Shown here: piece after piece, positions 1 to 9,207 of the stretch
Position numbering within the stretch: position 1 is the stretch's first letter
How the letters are laid out: each line of letters starts with the position of its first letter
Assembly: GCA_028716525.1 (NCBI GenBank)
Contig: JAQUPQ010000010.1
Coordinates: 1-64,000, forward strand
Direction: 5' to 3'
From: Terriglobia bacterium
Lineage (GTDB): Bacteria; Acidobacteriota; Terriglobia; JAIQFV01
Length of the DNA: 64,000 nt
The notes under the pieces: generated by a model
Databases searched by the model: none
Told to the model about the DNA's origin: nothing
Seen by the model: only the letters and a program-made list of their open reading frames with translations
Position numbers and translations under genes: made by a program

Positions 1-110
1 GGACCAACGGGTTAACTGCTGGGTTTCCCATGGGGATAGTTCGATGGCGGTCGCTGTTCTGCTCATAGTTCCAGAGCATACCGCCTCCTGGGTAATATGT
101 AAAGCTATTT

Positions 111-3100
111 ATGACGCGCTACACTAGAACGTCTATGCCCAAGAACTTCATTACGCAACGCTATCAAATCATCCGGCCGGTTGGAGCGGGGGGGGCGGGC
201 GAAGTGTTTCTGGTCGAGGACCGCTGGGAAAGCGGCCGCAAGGTCGCCCTCAAACGGCTCCGTCAAGAGGCTCTGTCGGATCGCACGAGGGAAGGCTTGG
301 TTCGCGAATTCACAGCCTTGAAGCAGCTGCGCCATCCCAATTTGTGCCCGGTGTTTGACTTTGGCTACACCGATCAGGGAGACGCGTACTTCACATCCGA
401 ATTCTGCGAGGGCACCCATTTGATCCAGGGGACCGAGGATCTGGGGTTCAACAACCGTTTGGAGTTGGCCATCGAAATCTGCCGCGCCTTGTCCTATATC
501 CACGCGCGCGGATATGTCCATGGAGATCTCAAACCCGAGAACATTGTCGTTTCCTCCGATGGAAAAGGCGAATCCCCCTCCCTAAAAATTCTGGACTTTG
601 GATTGGCGCGGACCTTTGACGAAGCCTCCCGCCAGAAATTGGGTGGCACACTCGCGTACTTGGCTCCGGAGACTTTGCAGGGCCAGTCCATGAATCTGCG
701 AAGTGACTTGTACGCCCTCGGGGTAGTCTTTTATCAGCTCTTCACGCGCCAGCTGCCGTTCGAAGAAACCGATCCGCAACTGCTGGTCAATATGCAATTG
801 AGTGTTTCTCCGACTCGACCTTCCGAGCGGGACAACACCCTGCCGTCGGCGCTCGATAACGTGGTTTTAAAACTCCTTCGAAAAAATCCGGATGATCGAT
901 TTGAATCTGCGGAAGGGGTTATCCGTTCGATCAATCAACTTTTGGGAACGCAGTTTGAAATCGATACGCGCGCCACGGCCTTTGACTACATCCGAAGCGG
1001 TCGATTCGTGGGCCGGCGGACCGAGCTCGGCCAAGTCGTCCAATCGTTGAACAAGGCGCGCTCCGAGCACGCCGGCTCTCTCGTCCTGGTGCAAGGACTG
1101 AGCGGCGTCGGCAAGACCCGACTCTTGGAGGAAGCTAAAATTCAGGCCCAGTTGGACGGGTTTCGAACTTTTACCGTTGCCGCTTACGAAAAAATAAGAC
1201 AACCGTTCCAATGCTTTTTGGGAGTTCTTCGACCTTTGATTTTAGGGCTCCAACAATCCTCGGCCGACCCCGCCCATCTGCTGGAGCGATATGCGAATGC
1301 CCTCGCTCAAGTCCTTCCCGAGTTGATTGAAGTTACGGGACCGGTCGCGAGCCCCATCTCGGCATCCGCCAGCGAACGCGAGTTGTTGATGGAGTCTCTG
1401 GTCTTGTTCATGAAGGAGGCCTTGGAGGCCCAGCCCACACTGCTTGTGATTCAGGACATTCATTGGGCAGACGGTCTTTCACTGGAATTACTCTTGCGAT
1501 TGGCCCGCGACCTTTACTCCGCGGGAATTGTGTTGGCCGTGAACTTCCGCGAAGACGAAGTGGAAGGAAGCGAACTCGAAACGGTGCTGCCGGCACTTTC
1601 CGGTCTGCCGGGCACGCAAGTCATTTCACTGCAGCCGCTGATTCGATCCGAAGTCGAAGAACTGGTTTCCTCGGCGCTGGGGCACGGCCACACCCCGGTC
1701 CGGCTTTCCGAACGGATCCTCCAGCAAACCGGCGGCAATCCCTTCTTTATTCAAGAACTGCTGTGGTCGTGGATGGAAGAAGGCATCACAGCTCCGCGGG
1801 TCATGGAATGGGAGGAAAGATCAGACCGCCTGGAGTCTTTGCCCATTCCCCAATCCATGCAAGAAGCTTTTCGCCGTCGTTTGGATCACCTGCCCGCCGG
1901 CCAACGAGACGTCCTGGAAACGGTGACCTTATTCGACCGCCCGGTTTCGGCGAAAACACTCTCCGTTGTTCTGGGAAAACCCGTCCCGGGGATTGAAAAC
2001 GACTTGGAAGCCTTGGTCGAAAACGCCATCTTGCGACGTGAAGATTCTTCGGAGGGATCCAGCTATTCTCTCCATCACGCCATCATGAAACCGGCCATTG
2101 AATCGGGGGCCAAACCGGAATTCTCGCAAGCACTGCATCGCGCCATTGGCGAGTACCTGGAAGCCGAGGCCTCCTCATCGCCTTCGGACTTTTCGGAAAT
2201 TCTGGCGTACCACTTTGCGGCCGCCCGAGAAATCAAGAAAGCCCGTCGATATGCGATCCGCGCCGGCGACAAGCTTCGCAAACTCTTTTCCTATCGGGAA
2301 GCCGCCCAGGTTTACCGCATCGCCGAGGGTTATGTGGATCCGGACGACATCCGGGCTTTCGAAATCAAGGAAAAGATCGCCTTCTGCCTGTTCCAGGAGG
2401 GTGAGCTGGAGGCCTCCGAGCAGATGTACCAATCTCTGGTTGAACGGGGCGAGTCCAAACTACCGCCCGGGCGCATTGCCAAATTTCATCTGCGTCTGGG
2501 AATGATTACCGAATATCGCGGCAATTACCCGCAGGCGATTGAGATCAACCGGCGAGGATTGAGCCTGATCGAACACCTGCCCGAGCCCAAGACCAAAGCC
2601 GATCTGCTGGCGCGCATTGGATTCGAATACCAACGCATGTCGGAGTTCCGGATCGCCCGGGAATACGTGACCCAAGCACTCAATCTGGTCGAAGACACTG
2701 AAAATTACTTTGGGCTGGCCGACATTCACAACAGTTTGTTTGTCATCCATTTCTATCTCGGGGAATTTCAAAAGGCCTTGGAGGCGGGACATCACGCCAT
2801 CGCCGTGTTTACCCGATTCGGATGGGCCAAAGGAGTCGCCGGAGTGACGGCCAACTTGGGGGCGGTTTACGATGACTACCTGTACGATTACGCCAAGGCG
2901 TTCGATTACCAGCGGCGCGCCCTCCGTTTGCGCGAGAAGATTTTTGACCGAAGAGGCATCAAACAGTCCTACCTCAACCTGGCAAGCTTGTACTGCCGCA
3001 TGGGGGCCTATTCCACGGCGCTGGATTACCTCGAGCGGGCTCAAAAACTGAACGAACTCATACCTGAAAAACATATCGAAATTCAAATTCAGCACAACCG

Positions 3101-5624
3101 CGGTGAGAACTGCATCCGGCTGGGAGATTTTGTGGGCGCTCAGAAGGCGCTGGACTCGGCACTGCGCATGGCTGAAGAGTCCCAGTTTCAGCAGCTCAAA
3201 ATCTCCACATTGAACCGTTTCGCCGAATGGCACGAGCGGCTGGGGGAGTTGGGCACCGCTCGGGAAATGGCCATTCAAGCCAAAAACTCGGCCCATCACA
3301 CGGACAGCAAACTGGAGGAGTTGGTCGCTTCACTTTCATTGGCGCGCATCGAAATTGCGCAAAAGGATTGGAAGGCCTTGGAACCCTGGTTGCAGAACGC
3401 TTATGAAATCGCGGAACGCCTGCACCACCTGGATCTTCAGGCCATGGCAAAACTCTACGAGGCCAAGGCGGAATACCTCCGGGAAAATGTGGAGCGCTGC
3501 CGCACGCTGTTGTCGGACATCCGCGAAATCGTGCACCACAGCCAGGACCCGTTCCTGCGCATCCAGTATTTCCTCCTGCGGGGCCAGGCGGCCGGGGCCA
3601 AGAGGGACGCCTACATGCAAACCGGCGCTGAAGATCTTCATCAGGCTTTGCGATTGACCGATGCCATTCAAGACGGCGATTTGATTGCAGAAGCCCATTA
3701 TCGATTGGGTCAATGGTACCAGGCCCAGGCGGATTGGCCCGACACCCGCAAACATTTTCTTCTGGGCGCGGCCGTCCTGCGCGGGGTGGCCGAACGATTG
3801 CCCCAGGATCTTCAAAAAAAGTATTTGGAAAAGGCGGAGCGGAACACTATATTGAAAGCTGCGGATTCCCTTCAAGAGGAGCAGCACGAAGCCATCATGA
3901 ACGCTCCGAGTGCCGGCCCGTCATCACTCCACACTCAAAACTACGCCATCACATTGTTCCAGATCTCCAAGCTCGTGAATTCCATGCTGAATTTGAATGA
4001 ATTGCTGGAACGCGTGATGGATCTGGTGCTCGAAGCCATCCGTGTTCAGCGCGGACTCATTCTGCTGGTCAACGAGGACTCCGGAGATTTGGAGGTGAAG
4101 GCCGCGCGGAATATCAGCAAGGAAACCATTGAAGACGCCACAGCCATCAGCAAATCCGTTCTGGAAGATGTGGTCGAGGGTGGAAAACCCTTGATCTCAG
4201 TCAACGCCAAAGACGATCAGCGCCTGCGGGAAAGGCAGTCCATTGTCGACTTCGGGATCGGGATGGTGTTGTGCATCCCCCTGACCGTCAAACAGAAAAT
4301 CATTGGGGCGGTGTACATCGATAACCCCATCGCGACGCTCCCCTTCACCGAAGATGATGTGAATTTCCTGATGTCGTTCACCAATCTCTTCAGCATCGCC
4401 ATCGAAAATGCCCGGCTTTATGACAAGCTCCATCAGGAGAATATTTATCTGCGCCAGGAAGTCCGCGGAAAATACAAGTATGAAAATATTATCGGCCGCA
4501 GCCCCCAGATGATGGAGCTGTTTCGAAGGCTCGATAATGTCGTCAACAGCTCCGCCAACGTTTTGATCTTCGGGGAAAGCGGCACCGGGAAGGAACTCAT
4601 CGCCCGGGCCATCCACTACAACGGCAGCCGCAAGGAAAAGCGTTTTATCGCCATCGACTGCGGGGCTATTCCGGAAAATTTGATTGAAAGCGAACTGTTC
4701 GGCTACCGCCGGGGAGCTTTCACCGGGGCCCTGACGGACCGCAAGGGACTCTTTGAAGAAGCGGATGGCGGAACGGTGTTTCTCGATGAGGTCACCAATA
4801 CCAGCCGCACACTTCAAGCCAAGCTGCTGCGGGCCATCCAGGAGCGCGAGATCCGCCGCGTGGGAGACTCCGTGGACAGAAAAGTGGACGTGCGCATCAT
4901 TGCCGCGACCAACCGCGATCTCAGAGCCATGGTTCGGGCGGGTGAGTTCCGCGAGGACCTGTACTTCAGATTGAATGTACTGAATCTGACCATCCCACCG
5001 CTTCGGGAGCGGCAAGAAGATATTCCCGTGCTCGTCAACCATGTGCTCAAGCAGCTTCTGGCGCAAAATCCCGGCACGGTGCGGTCTATTTCACGCGAGC
5101 CCCTGCGCTTGTTGAAGGCCTACTCCTTTCCGGGAAATGTTCGAGAGCTGGAGAACTTGGTGGAGAGCGCTTTTTACATGTCGGCTCACGAAGAAATTCA
5201 AATCAAAGACTTTCCGCCGGACTTGGCACGCAAAGCTGCCTCCCCCACTTCGGAGTCAAGAGACCCAGAACCTTCCGCCCCGCCAACCGCAGCCGAGAAA
5301 ACTTCGAGCGGAACGCCCGAGCACGAACTTCCTCCTCATGAATTATTGAAACGCGCCAAGGAGTTGTACCGCATCATGAAACACGAAGGCGTTCCTTTTT
5401 GGAAGGCCGTCAAAGAACCCTTCATGAAGAGAGAATTGCCTAAGGGCGTAGTTCGAGAAGTCATCAAGCTGGGCCTCGTGGATAGCCACGGAAGGTATCG
5501 AGATTTGCTGCGGGATTTCCACTTGGATTCTTCAGAATATACGGTGTTTATGAATTTTCTGCGCAAATACGATTGCCAGGTCGACTACAAGCCCTACCGC
5601 CAAAAAGCATTGACCGTTTCCTAG
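111..5624 (+). CDS. Ser/Thr kinase - AAA ATPase - TPR - GAF - sigma-54 activator fusion protein
   Basis: An 1837-residue signalling protein that probably couples stimulus sensing to sigma-54-dependent transcription. Residues about 18-290 form a Hanks-type kinase with a G-A-G-G-A-G loop, K48, HGDLKPEN (137-144), DFG (162-164) and APE (185-187). The HRD Arg is replaced by Gly. A P-loop ATPase (SGVGKT near 330) follows, then a long helical TPR-like stretch (about 740-1250) and a GAF domain (about 1285-1440). The sigma-54 AAA+ domain (about 1460-1697) has Walker A GESGTGKE and the sigma-54-contacting GAFTGA loop. The C-terminal 90 residues do not look like the usual Fis helix-turn-helix. No clear ribosome site decides between the ATG at 111 and the one at 135. 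This architecture is known in Acidobacteriota and myxobacteria. The target genes are unknown, but a sigma-54-like promoter lies at 9208. Confidence 0.93.
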   Translation: MTRYTRTSMPKNFITQRYQIIRPVGAGGAGEVFLVEDRWESGRKVALKRLRQEALSDRTREGLVREFTALKQLRHPNLCPVFDFGYTDQGDAYFTSEFCEGTHLIQGTEDLGFNNRLELAIEICRALSYIHARGYVHGDLKPENIVVSSDGKGESPSLKILDFGLARTFDEASRQKLGGTLAYLAPETLQGQSMNLRSDLYALGVVFYQLFTRQLPFEETDPQLLVNMQLSVSPTRPSERDNTLPSALDNVVLKLLRKNPDDRFESAEGVIRSINQLLGTQFEIDTRATAFDYIRSGRFVGRRTELGQVVQSLNKARSEHAGSLVLVQGLSGVGKTRLLEEAKIQAQLDGFRTFTVAAYEKIRQPFQCFLGVLRPLILGLQQSSADPAHLLERYANALAQVLPELIEVTGPVASPISASASERELLMESLVLFMKEALEAQPTLLVIQDIHWADGLSLELLLRLARDLYSAGIVLAVNFREDEVEGSELETVLPALSGLPGTQVISLQPLIRSEVEELVSSALGHGHTPVRLSERILQQTGGNPFFIQELLWSWMEEGITAPRVMEWEERSDRLESLPIPQSMQEAFRRRLDHLPAGQRDVLETVTLFDRPVSAKTLSVVLGKPVPGIENDLEALVENAILRREDSSEGSSYSLHHAIMKPAIESGAKPEFSQALHRAIGEYLEAEASSSPSDFSEILAYHFAAAREIKKARRYAIRAGDKLRKLFSYREAAQVYRIAEGYVDPDDIRAFEIKEKIAFCLFQEGELEASEQMYQSLVERGESKLPPGRIAKFHLRLGMITEYRGNYPQAIEINRRGLSLIEHLPEPKTKADLLARIGFEYQRMSEFRIAREYVTQALNLVEDTENYFGLADIHNSLFVIHFYLGEFQKALEAGHHAIAVFTRFGWAKGVAGVTANLGAVYDDYLYDYAKAFDYQRRALRLREKIFDRRGIKQSYLNLASLYCRMGAYSTALDYLERAQKLNELIPEKHIEIQIQHNRGENCIRLGDFVGAQKALDSALRMAEESQFQQLKISTLNRFAEWHERLGELGTAREMAIQAKNSAHHTDSKLEELVASLSLARIEIAQKDWKALEPWLQNAYEIAERLHHLDLQAMAKLYEAKAEYLRENVERCRTLLSDIREIVHHSQDPFLRIQYFLLRGQAAGAKRDAYMQTGAEDLHQALRLTDAIQDGDLIAEAHYRLGQWYQAQADWPDTRKHFLLGAAVLRGVAERLPQDLQKKYLEKAERNTILKAADSLQEEQHEAIMNAPSAGPSSLHTQNYAITLFQISKLVNSMLNLNELLERVMDLVLEAIRVQRGLILLVNEDSGDLEVKAARNISKETIEDATAISKSVLEDVVEGGKPLISVNAKDDQRLRERQSIVDFGIGMVLCIPLTVKQKIIGAVYIDNPIATLPFTEDDVNFLMSFTNLFSIAIENARLYDKLHQENIYLRQEVRGKYKYENIIGRSPQMMELFRRLDNVVNSSANVLIFGESGTGKELIARAIHYNGSRKEKRFIAIDCGAIPENLIESELFGYRRGAFTGALTDRKGLFEEADGGTVFLDEVTNTSRTLQAKLLRAIQEREIRRVGDSVDRKVDVRIIAATNRDLRAMVRAGEFREDLYFRLNVLNLTIPPLRERQEDIPVLVNHVLKQLLAQNPGTVRSISREPLRLLKAYSFPGNVRELENLVESAFYMSAHEEIQIKDFPPDLARKAASPTSESRDPEPSAPPTAAEKTSSGTPEHELPPHELLKRAKELYRIMKHEGVPFWKAVKEPFMKRELPKGVVREVIKLGLVDSHGRYRDLLRDFHLDSSEYTVFMNFLRKYDCQVDYKPYRQKALTVS

Positions 5625-5658
5625 AAACGCTCCCACAAAACACACGCGCTTAATAAAT

Positions 5659-5694
5659 AATTAAATAATCATCAATAAAGATGATTATTTAATT
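5659..5694. terminator. AT-rich 15-bp perfect hairpin after the kinase/sigma-54 regulator gene
   Basis: AATTAAATAATCATC (5659-5673) is exactly complementary to GATGATTATTTAATT (5680-5694) around a 6-base loop. Pairing can continue past one wobble pair on both sides. It lies 35 bases after the stop codon of the giant regulator and is followed by T-rich sequence. It may act as a terminator, possibly in both directions. The low GC of the stem leaves open a protein-binding role instead. Confidence 0.55.
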
Positions 5695-5917
5695 GTTATT
5701 TATGTATTTTACAGCCTCACTAATTTCCTTAATAGTAAAACATTATACTTATAATCAATCACTTATAGATATCTTAAGATAATATTTAACTTTGGACATT
5801 TGATTGTATGACTAAATGGCGTTCGATCAGTTGGAGAAGAAGGCACAATGGATTTTGCAAGTCAAATTGAATTTCGGGTGACGAGTTCCTCGCGCGACGA
5901 CGAGGGGAATGTGGCAA

Positions 5918-5958
5918 CAGGGACACAGCCAACTCGCCCGAGCACCACTGTGTCCCTG
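5918..5958. repeat. REP-like inverted repeat with GGGACAC arms
   Basis: CAGGGACACAG (5918-5928) and CTGTGTCCCTG (5948-5958) form a perfect 11-bp inverted repeat with a 19-base spacer. Similar GGGACA-N-ACAC arms occur at 28165-28224 and 46835-46897. This suggests a dispersed palindrome family of the kind mobilised by IS200-like RAYT transposases. That link is inference, because no such transposase is in the window. Confidence 0.55.
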
Positions 5959-6062
5959 ACCACAACATCTCTTGTAGTTTTCCCCAAAAGAACGAACAGA
6001 GGTGCTTGACGGTTCAACATCACAACCTGAAAACTTTCAAAGAAATAGAGGAGGAAACGAAC

Positions 6063-6140
6063 ATGGAAGAGATTCTGGTTCTCGAAGTCGAAGAGTTGGA
6101 AGACAAAACGGCTCCGAACGTTATTTGGACAGGAAACTGA
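6063..6140 (+). CDS. 25-residue candidate precursor or signal peptide
   Basis: A tiny gene with an excellent ribosome binding site (GAGGAGG, 8 bases before the ATG) and a hairpin terminator 20 bases after its stop. The product starts MEEILVLEVEELED, an acidic Leu/Glu-rich stretch like a RiPP leader, and ends KTAPNVIWTGN. The ELEDKTAPN segment resembles the short LE-x-LE-D-R/K-x-AP motif at the N-termini of some planctomycete surface proteins, so it could be a recognition tag. The C-terminal NVIWTGN matches the repeat unit of the subtilase tail encoded at 9537-11429. A peptide-exporter-like fusion protein lies 380 bases downstream. The family was not recognised. Function as a modified peptide, signal or protease tag is inference. 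Confidence 0.6.
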   Translation: MEEILVLEVEELEDKTAPNVIWTGN

Positions 6141-6160
6141 AAGAAGTTCCTGGGGTGCAG

Positions 6161-6200
6161 ATGGAGCGGTTTCGAGAGGGATCGCTCCATTTTCACTTTT
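6161..6200 (+). terminator. Hairpin terminator or attenuator directly after the tiny peptide gene
   Basis: ATGGAGCG (6161-6168) pairs perfectly with CGCTCCAT (6183-6190) and is followed by TTTCACTTTT (6191-6200). Its position between the tiny gene and the downstream membrane genes would give more peptide transcript than exporter transcript. That arrangement is common for small precursor peptides. Confidence 0.6.
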
Positions 6201-6256
6201 AGCGTCGCTCGGCCGCGCAGTTTCGTGATCATCCCAGCTTGAGCAGGACGTAAACG

Positions 6257-6469
6257 ATGAACACCTTGAAGAAAAACAAAATTTCCGGACTGGCGATCAT
6301 AGGACTTATTTGTTGGTTGGCGGACCTCATCATTTTATGCAGTTCAGGTCCGGGATTTATAACGCTGCTCTTGTTTGTGGCTACGCTCAGCTTCCTCGGC
6401 ATCATTTTCTCTCGGGATTTCACGTTTGATCTGAAGTCCAACGAGTCCCGCCGGCATCTTCGTATTTGA
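6257..6469 (+). CDS. Small two-helix membrane protein of unknown function
   Basis: This 70-residue product has a basic N-terminus (MNTLKKNK), two hydrophobic segments (about residues 9-28 and 34-52) and a polar, Arg-rich tail (ESRRHLRI). An AGGA sequence lies about 9 bases before the ATG. It sits between the tiny peptide gene and the exporter-like fusion, 50 bases from the latter, so it may belong to the same unit. Small helix-hairpin proteins near peptide exporters can be immunity or accessory factors, but nothing in the sequence proves this. The family was not recognised. Confidence 0.5.
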   Translation: MNTLKKNKISGLAIIGLICWLADLIILCSSGPGFITLLLFVATLSFLGIIFSRDFTFDLKSNESRRHLRI

Positions 6470-6519
6470 GCTTTACGTGACCACGGGGTGCGGCGAGCTT
6501 CAATAAGGACCGCTCGCGT

Positions 6520-8955
6520 TTGGCCGGTTTCATCATGCACACCGAATTCCATCCTCAGCTTCGCCCCGACCTGCTGACCTCAGAGCAGCAGGAAAACGGT
6601 CAAAGTATATTCATTCTCAAAAATCCCGACACGCAACGATTCTTCCGGCTGAAGCGCCCCGAATATCTCATTGCACGGTTGTTGGACGGGACGCATTCGT
6701 TGAGCGCACTTCCGGATGTGCTTCAAGAGGTTCACCACCTCGGTGTAGCGCCGGAAGTCTTGCACCGCTTTGTTGAGAAACTGGCTCAAAACGGCTTACT
6801 TGTCGAGGTTTCAGAACACATCCCATCGCCCGACGCTGTCCCGCCCGATCAGTTGTCATCGCTTTCCGCCGAAAACCCCTTCGGGAAGGACGCGGCCCTC
6901 CAACACCCGATGGGTCACATGCCCGCCCCAAGGTCCGGACTGGGCCGCTTTCTGTATTGGAAGATTGCTCATTTTGATCCCGATGCTTTCCTGAACAAAT
7001 TGCTGACGTTGTCTCGTTTTTGTTTCACCCGGTCATTTCTCGTTATTTCCAGCATCCTCATATTCTTTTCGGTATGTATCACGATCGCCAATTGGGATGT
7101 GATCGGAGCAGAAACGCTGAAATTGTTTTCGACTCGATCCATTCTGTGGGCTTTCCTCGTGATGATGCCTATCGTTGTTTTTCACGAGCTGGCGCACGGG
7201 CTGACCTGCAAGTACTTTGGCGGAGAAGTGCGCCAAATGGGAATCCTGCTCCTCTATTTTCAGCCGGCGTGTTTCTGCAATGTCAGCGACAGTTATCTGT
7301 TCCCGAAAAGATCTCATCGTATCTGGGTGATGGGGGCGGGAATCTACGCTCAGGCCTTCTTGTGGGCGATCTTCACGCTGCTATGGCGAGTCATCACACC
7401 GGAGAGCCCGGTCAGCCGCCTACTCTTTATTTCCATTGCCGTGAGCGGAATCATCACCATCTTTCAGTTCAATCCCCTGCTGAAGCTGGACGGCTACTAT
7501 ATTTTAAGCGAGCTTTTTGGAATTCCGAATCTGCGCTCCCGGTCGTTTCGCTATCTGGGATCAGGTTTGAAGAAACTGGCCCTGGGCGCGTCCCCGTCAT
7601 ATCCAGCGGCCAGCCTCCGAGAGAAGCGTCTATATTGGGTTTACGGACTTGTAGCCATCTTCTATTCATTCAGTTTTCTCGGATACTACCTCCTGAAATT
7701 CGAACGATATCTGATCGACGAATATCAAGGAGCAGGGTTCATTTTCTTCTGGGGTGCCGTACTTTGGGTTGCGATCCAGCCTCTGGCCGCATCGCTTCGA
7801 AAGGCATTCCCCAAGAAGGCGAAAGCGAAGGGTATTCCCATGGCACGGCATAAGAATATCTATGTATCCAGTGTTCTTTGTCTTTGTGGCGCAGCCTTAT
7901 TGACGTTCGGCCGTTGGGAGCTGAAAGTCTCCAGCGAATGCAGCTTGCTTCCCTACGAACGCGCCGACGTCCGCGCTGAAGTTTCCGGAGTCATCGACCG
8001 CATCTACTTTGATGAGGGGCAGTACGTCCACTCGGGAGATATCATTGCGCGCCTGGCCGATTACAAATACGGCACCGAAAAGGCAAAAACCGAGGCCGCC
8101 ATCAGCGAGGCCCAGGCTCAACTGCAGTTAATGCTGGCGGGCGCTTCCAAGGAAGACATTGCCCTGGCCCAGGCGCAAGTGAAGCGGGCCGAGGTATCTG
8201 TTCTCAAAGCCGAATCGCAAATCCCCATTGCCAAAGAGCAAGTGGACTTCGCTAAACGAAATTACGAACGCTCCAAGAAAATGTTTGATGAAAAGCTGCT
8301 GGCCTCGGTGAGCTTCGATGAAGCCAACCGCGACCTGAATATTCGCAGCCGGGAACTCGATGAAGTGACTCGCGATGTGGAAGAGAAAAAGCAACAGTAT
8401 CAAGAGTCCCAGCGCAGCCTGGCTCGAGTGTCGGCCGGGCCCCGGCCGGAGGAAGTGGCTGCTAAACGGGCTGAAATTGACGGGCTCACTTCCCAAAAAC
8501 AGCTGCTTGAAACGGAAAGTGCCTACACGGCCATTCGGAGCCCCATCGACGGGGTGATCACCACGCATTTTCTCAAGCAGAAAGAGAAAGCGTTCCTGCA
8601 GCAGGGTGACATCATTTGCAGCGTCGCCAATACCGCCAAGATCATCACTGAAATTCCCGTTCCAGAAAAGGAAGTCGGCGATGTGAAGATCGGCTTTCCG
8701 GTGCGATTGAAAGCCAATGCCTATCCCCGCAAGGATTTTGAAGGCCGGGTCACTCAAATTTCAAACATCGCGGATCAACCCGACAACAATTTCAAGGTTT
8801 TGTATGTTCGCAGCGAAATCAACAACCCCGATTTGCTGCTAAAACCGGAAATGACCGGTTACGCCAAAATTTACTGCGGAAAACGAACCCTTGGGGATTT
8901 GGTGACGCGCCGCATGGTGCGCTTTGTACGCACCGAATTCTGGTCCTGGTTTTGA
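6520..8955 (+). CDS. PqqD-like / M50 metallopeptidase / HlyD-type single-chain exporter protein
   Basis: An 811-residue membrane protein. The first 110 residues look like a PqqD-type peptide-recognition winged helix. A multi-helix M50 site-2-protease-like region follows, with HELAH at 222-226 and the metal-binding LDGYY motif (Asp near 324). From about residue 475 it is a periplasmic adaptor of the HlyD type, with a biotinyl-lipoyl-like half (SGVIDRIYFDEGQYVHSGD), a long Ala/Glu-rich coiled coil and the returning half (SPIDGVITTHFLK). Proteins of this kind are known next to ribosomally made peptides and bacteriocin-type systems, where they probably bind, cleave or move a peptide. No ABC ATPase partner is encoded nearby. 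The TTG at 6520 has AAGGA 11 bases upstream. An ATG at 6535 is the alternative start. Confidence 0.88.
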   Translation: MAGFIMHTEFHPQLRPDLLTSEQQENGQSIFILKNPDTQRFFRLKRPEYLIARLLDGTHSLSALPDVLQEVHHLGVAPEVLHRFVEKLAQNGLLVEVSEHIPSPDAVPPDQLSSLSAENPFGKDAALQHPMGHMPAPRSGLGRFLYWKIAHFDPDAFLNKLLTLSRFCFTRSFLVISSILIFFSVCITIANWDVIGAETLKLFSTRSILWAFLVMMPIVVFHELAHGLTCKYFGGEVRQMGILLLYFQPACFCNVSDSYLFPKRSHRIWVMGAGIYAQAFLWAIFTLLWRVITPESPVSRLLFISIAVSGIITIFQFNPLLKLDGYYILSELFGIPNLRSRSFRYLGSGLKKLALGASPSYPAASLREKRLYWVYGLVAIFYSFSFLGYYLLKFERYLIDEYQGAGFIFFWGAVLWVAIQPLAASLRKAFPKKAKAKGIPMARHKNIYVSSVLCLCGAALLTFGRWELKVSSECSLLPYERADVRAEVSGVIDRIYFDEGQYVHSGDIIARLADYKYGTEKAKTEAAISEAQAQLQLMLAGASKEDIALAQAQVKRAEVSVLKAESQIPIAKEQVDFAKRNYERSKKMFDEKLLASVSFDEANRDLNIRSRELDEVTRDVEEKKQQYQESQRSLARVSAGPRPEEVAAKRAEIDGLTSQKQLLETESAYTAIRSPIDGVITTHFLKQKEKAFLQQGDIICSVANTAKIITEIPVPEKEVGDVKIGFPVRLKANAYPRKDFEGRVTQISNIADQPDNNFKVLYVRSEINNPDLLLKPEMTGYAKIYCGKRTLGDLVTRRMVRFVRTEFWSWF

Positions 8956-9207
8956 TTCCGGCTGGGACTGATTGCTGAAATAAGCGGAAGCGCGGATCCG
9001 GATGTTCCTCTGTTGGATCCGACCCAATCCCGCCTTCCCTCCTCTTCCGTAGATCCTCTCCTGAATGATTTGCAGTCAATTTTCCTCGGCAGTTCCATGC
9101 TTAGATTTCGGTCAAACTGACTTGATTTAACCGGTCAATTGGACCGAATTCTGCCATCCCCTTGGACTCTTCATCTCCTAACCCACACAAAACAAAGCCC
9201 GATTTCT

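Larger units (their letters stand above)
5625..6062. other. Gene-poor AT-rich island and hairpin region upstream of the tiny peptide gene
   Basis: About 440 bases without a convincing gene. The first 170 bases (about 5640-5805) are strikingly AT-rich compared with the rest of the window and contain the long hairpin at 5659-5694. The second half returns to normal composition and contains the REP-like inverted repeat at 5918-5958. A promoter for the peptide gene at 6063 should lie here, but none could be fixed with confidence. Confidence 0.6.

Noticed and set aside
2460-3299. 279-codon minus-strand ORF inside the kinase/sigma-54 regulator
   Set aside because: It is antisense to a clear TPR-coding region, and its product has no recognisable family.
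5848-6009. A 53-codon plus-strand ORF starting MDFASQIEF, with AAGG 5 bases upstream
   Set aside because: It runs through the REP-like inverted repeat at 5918-5958 and codes a low-complexity Thr/Ser-rich tail. The tiny gene at 6063 has far better signals.
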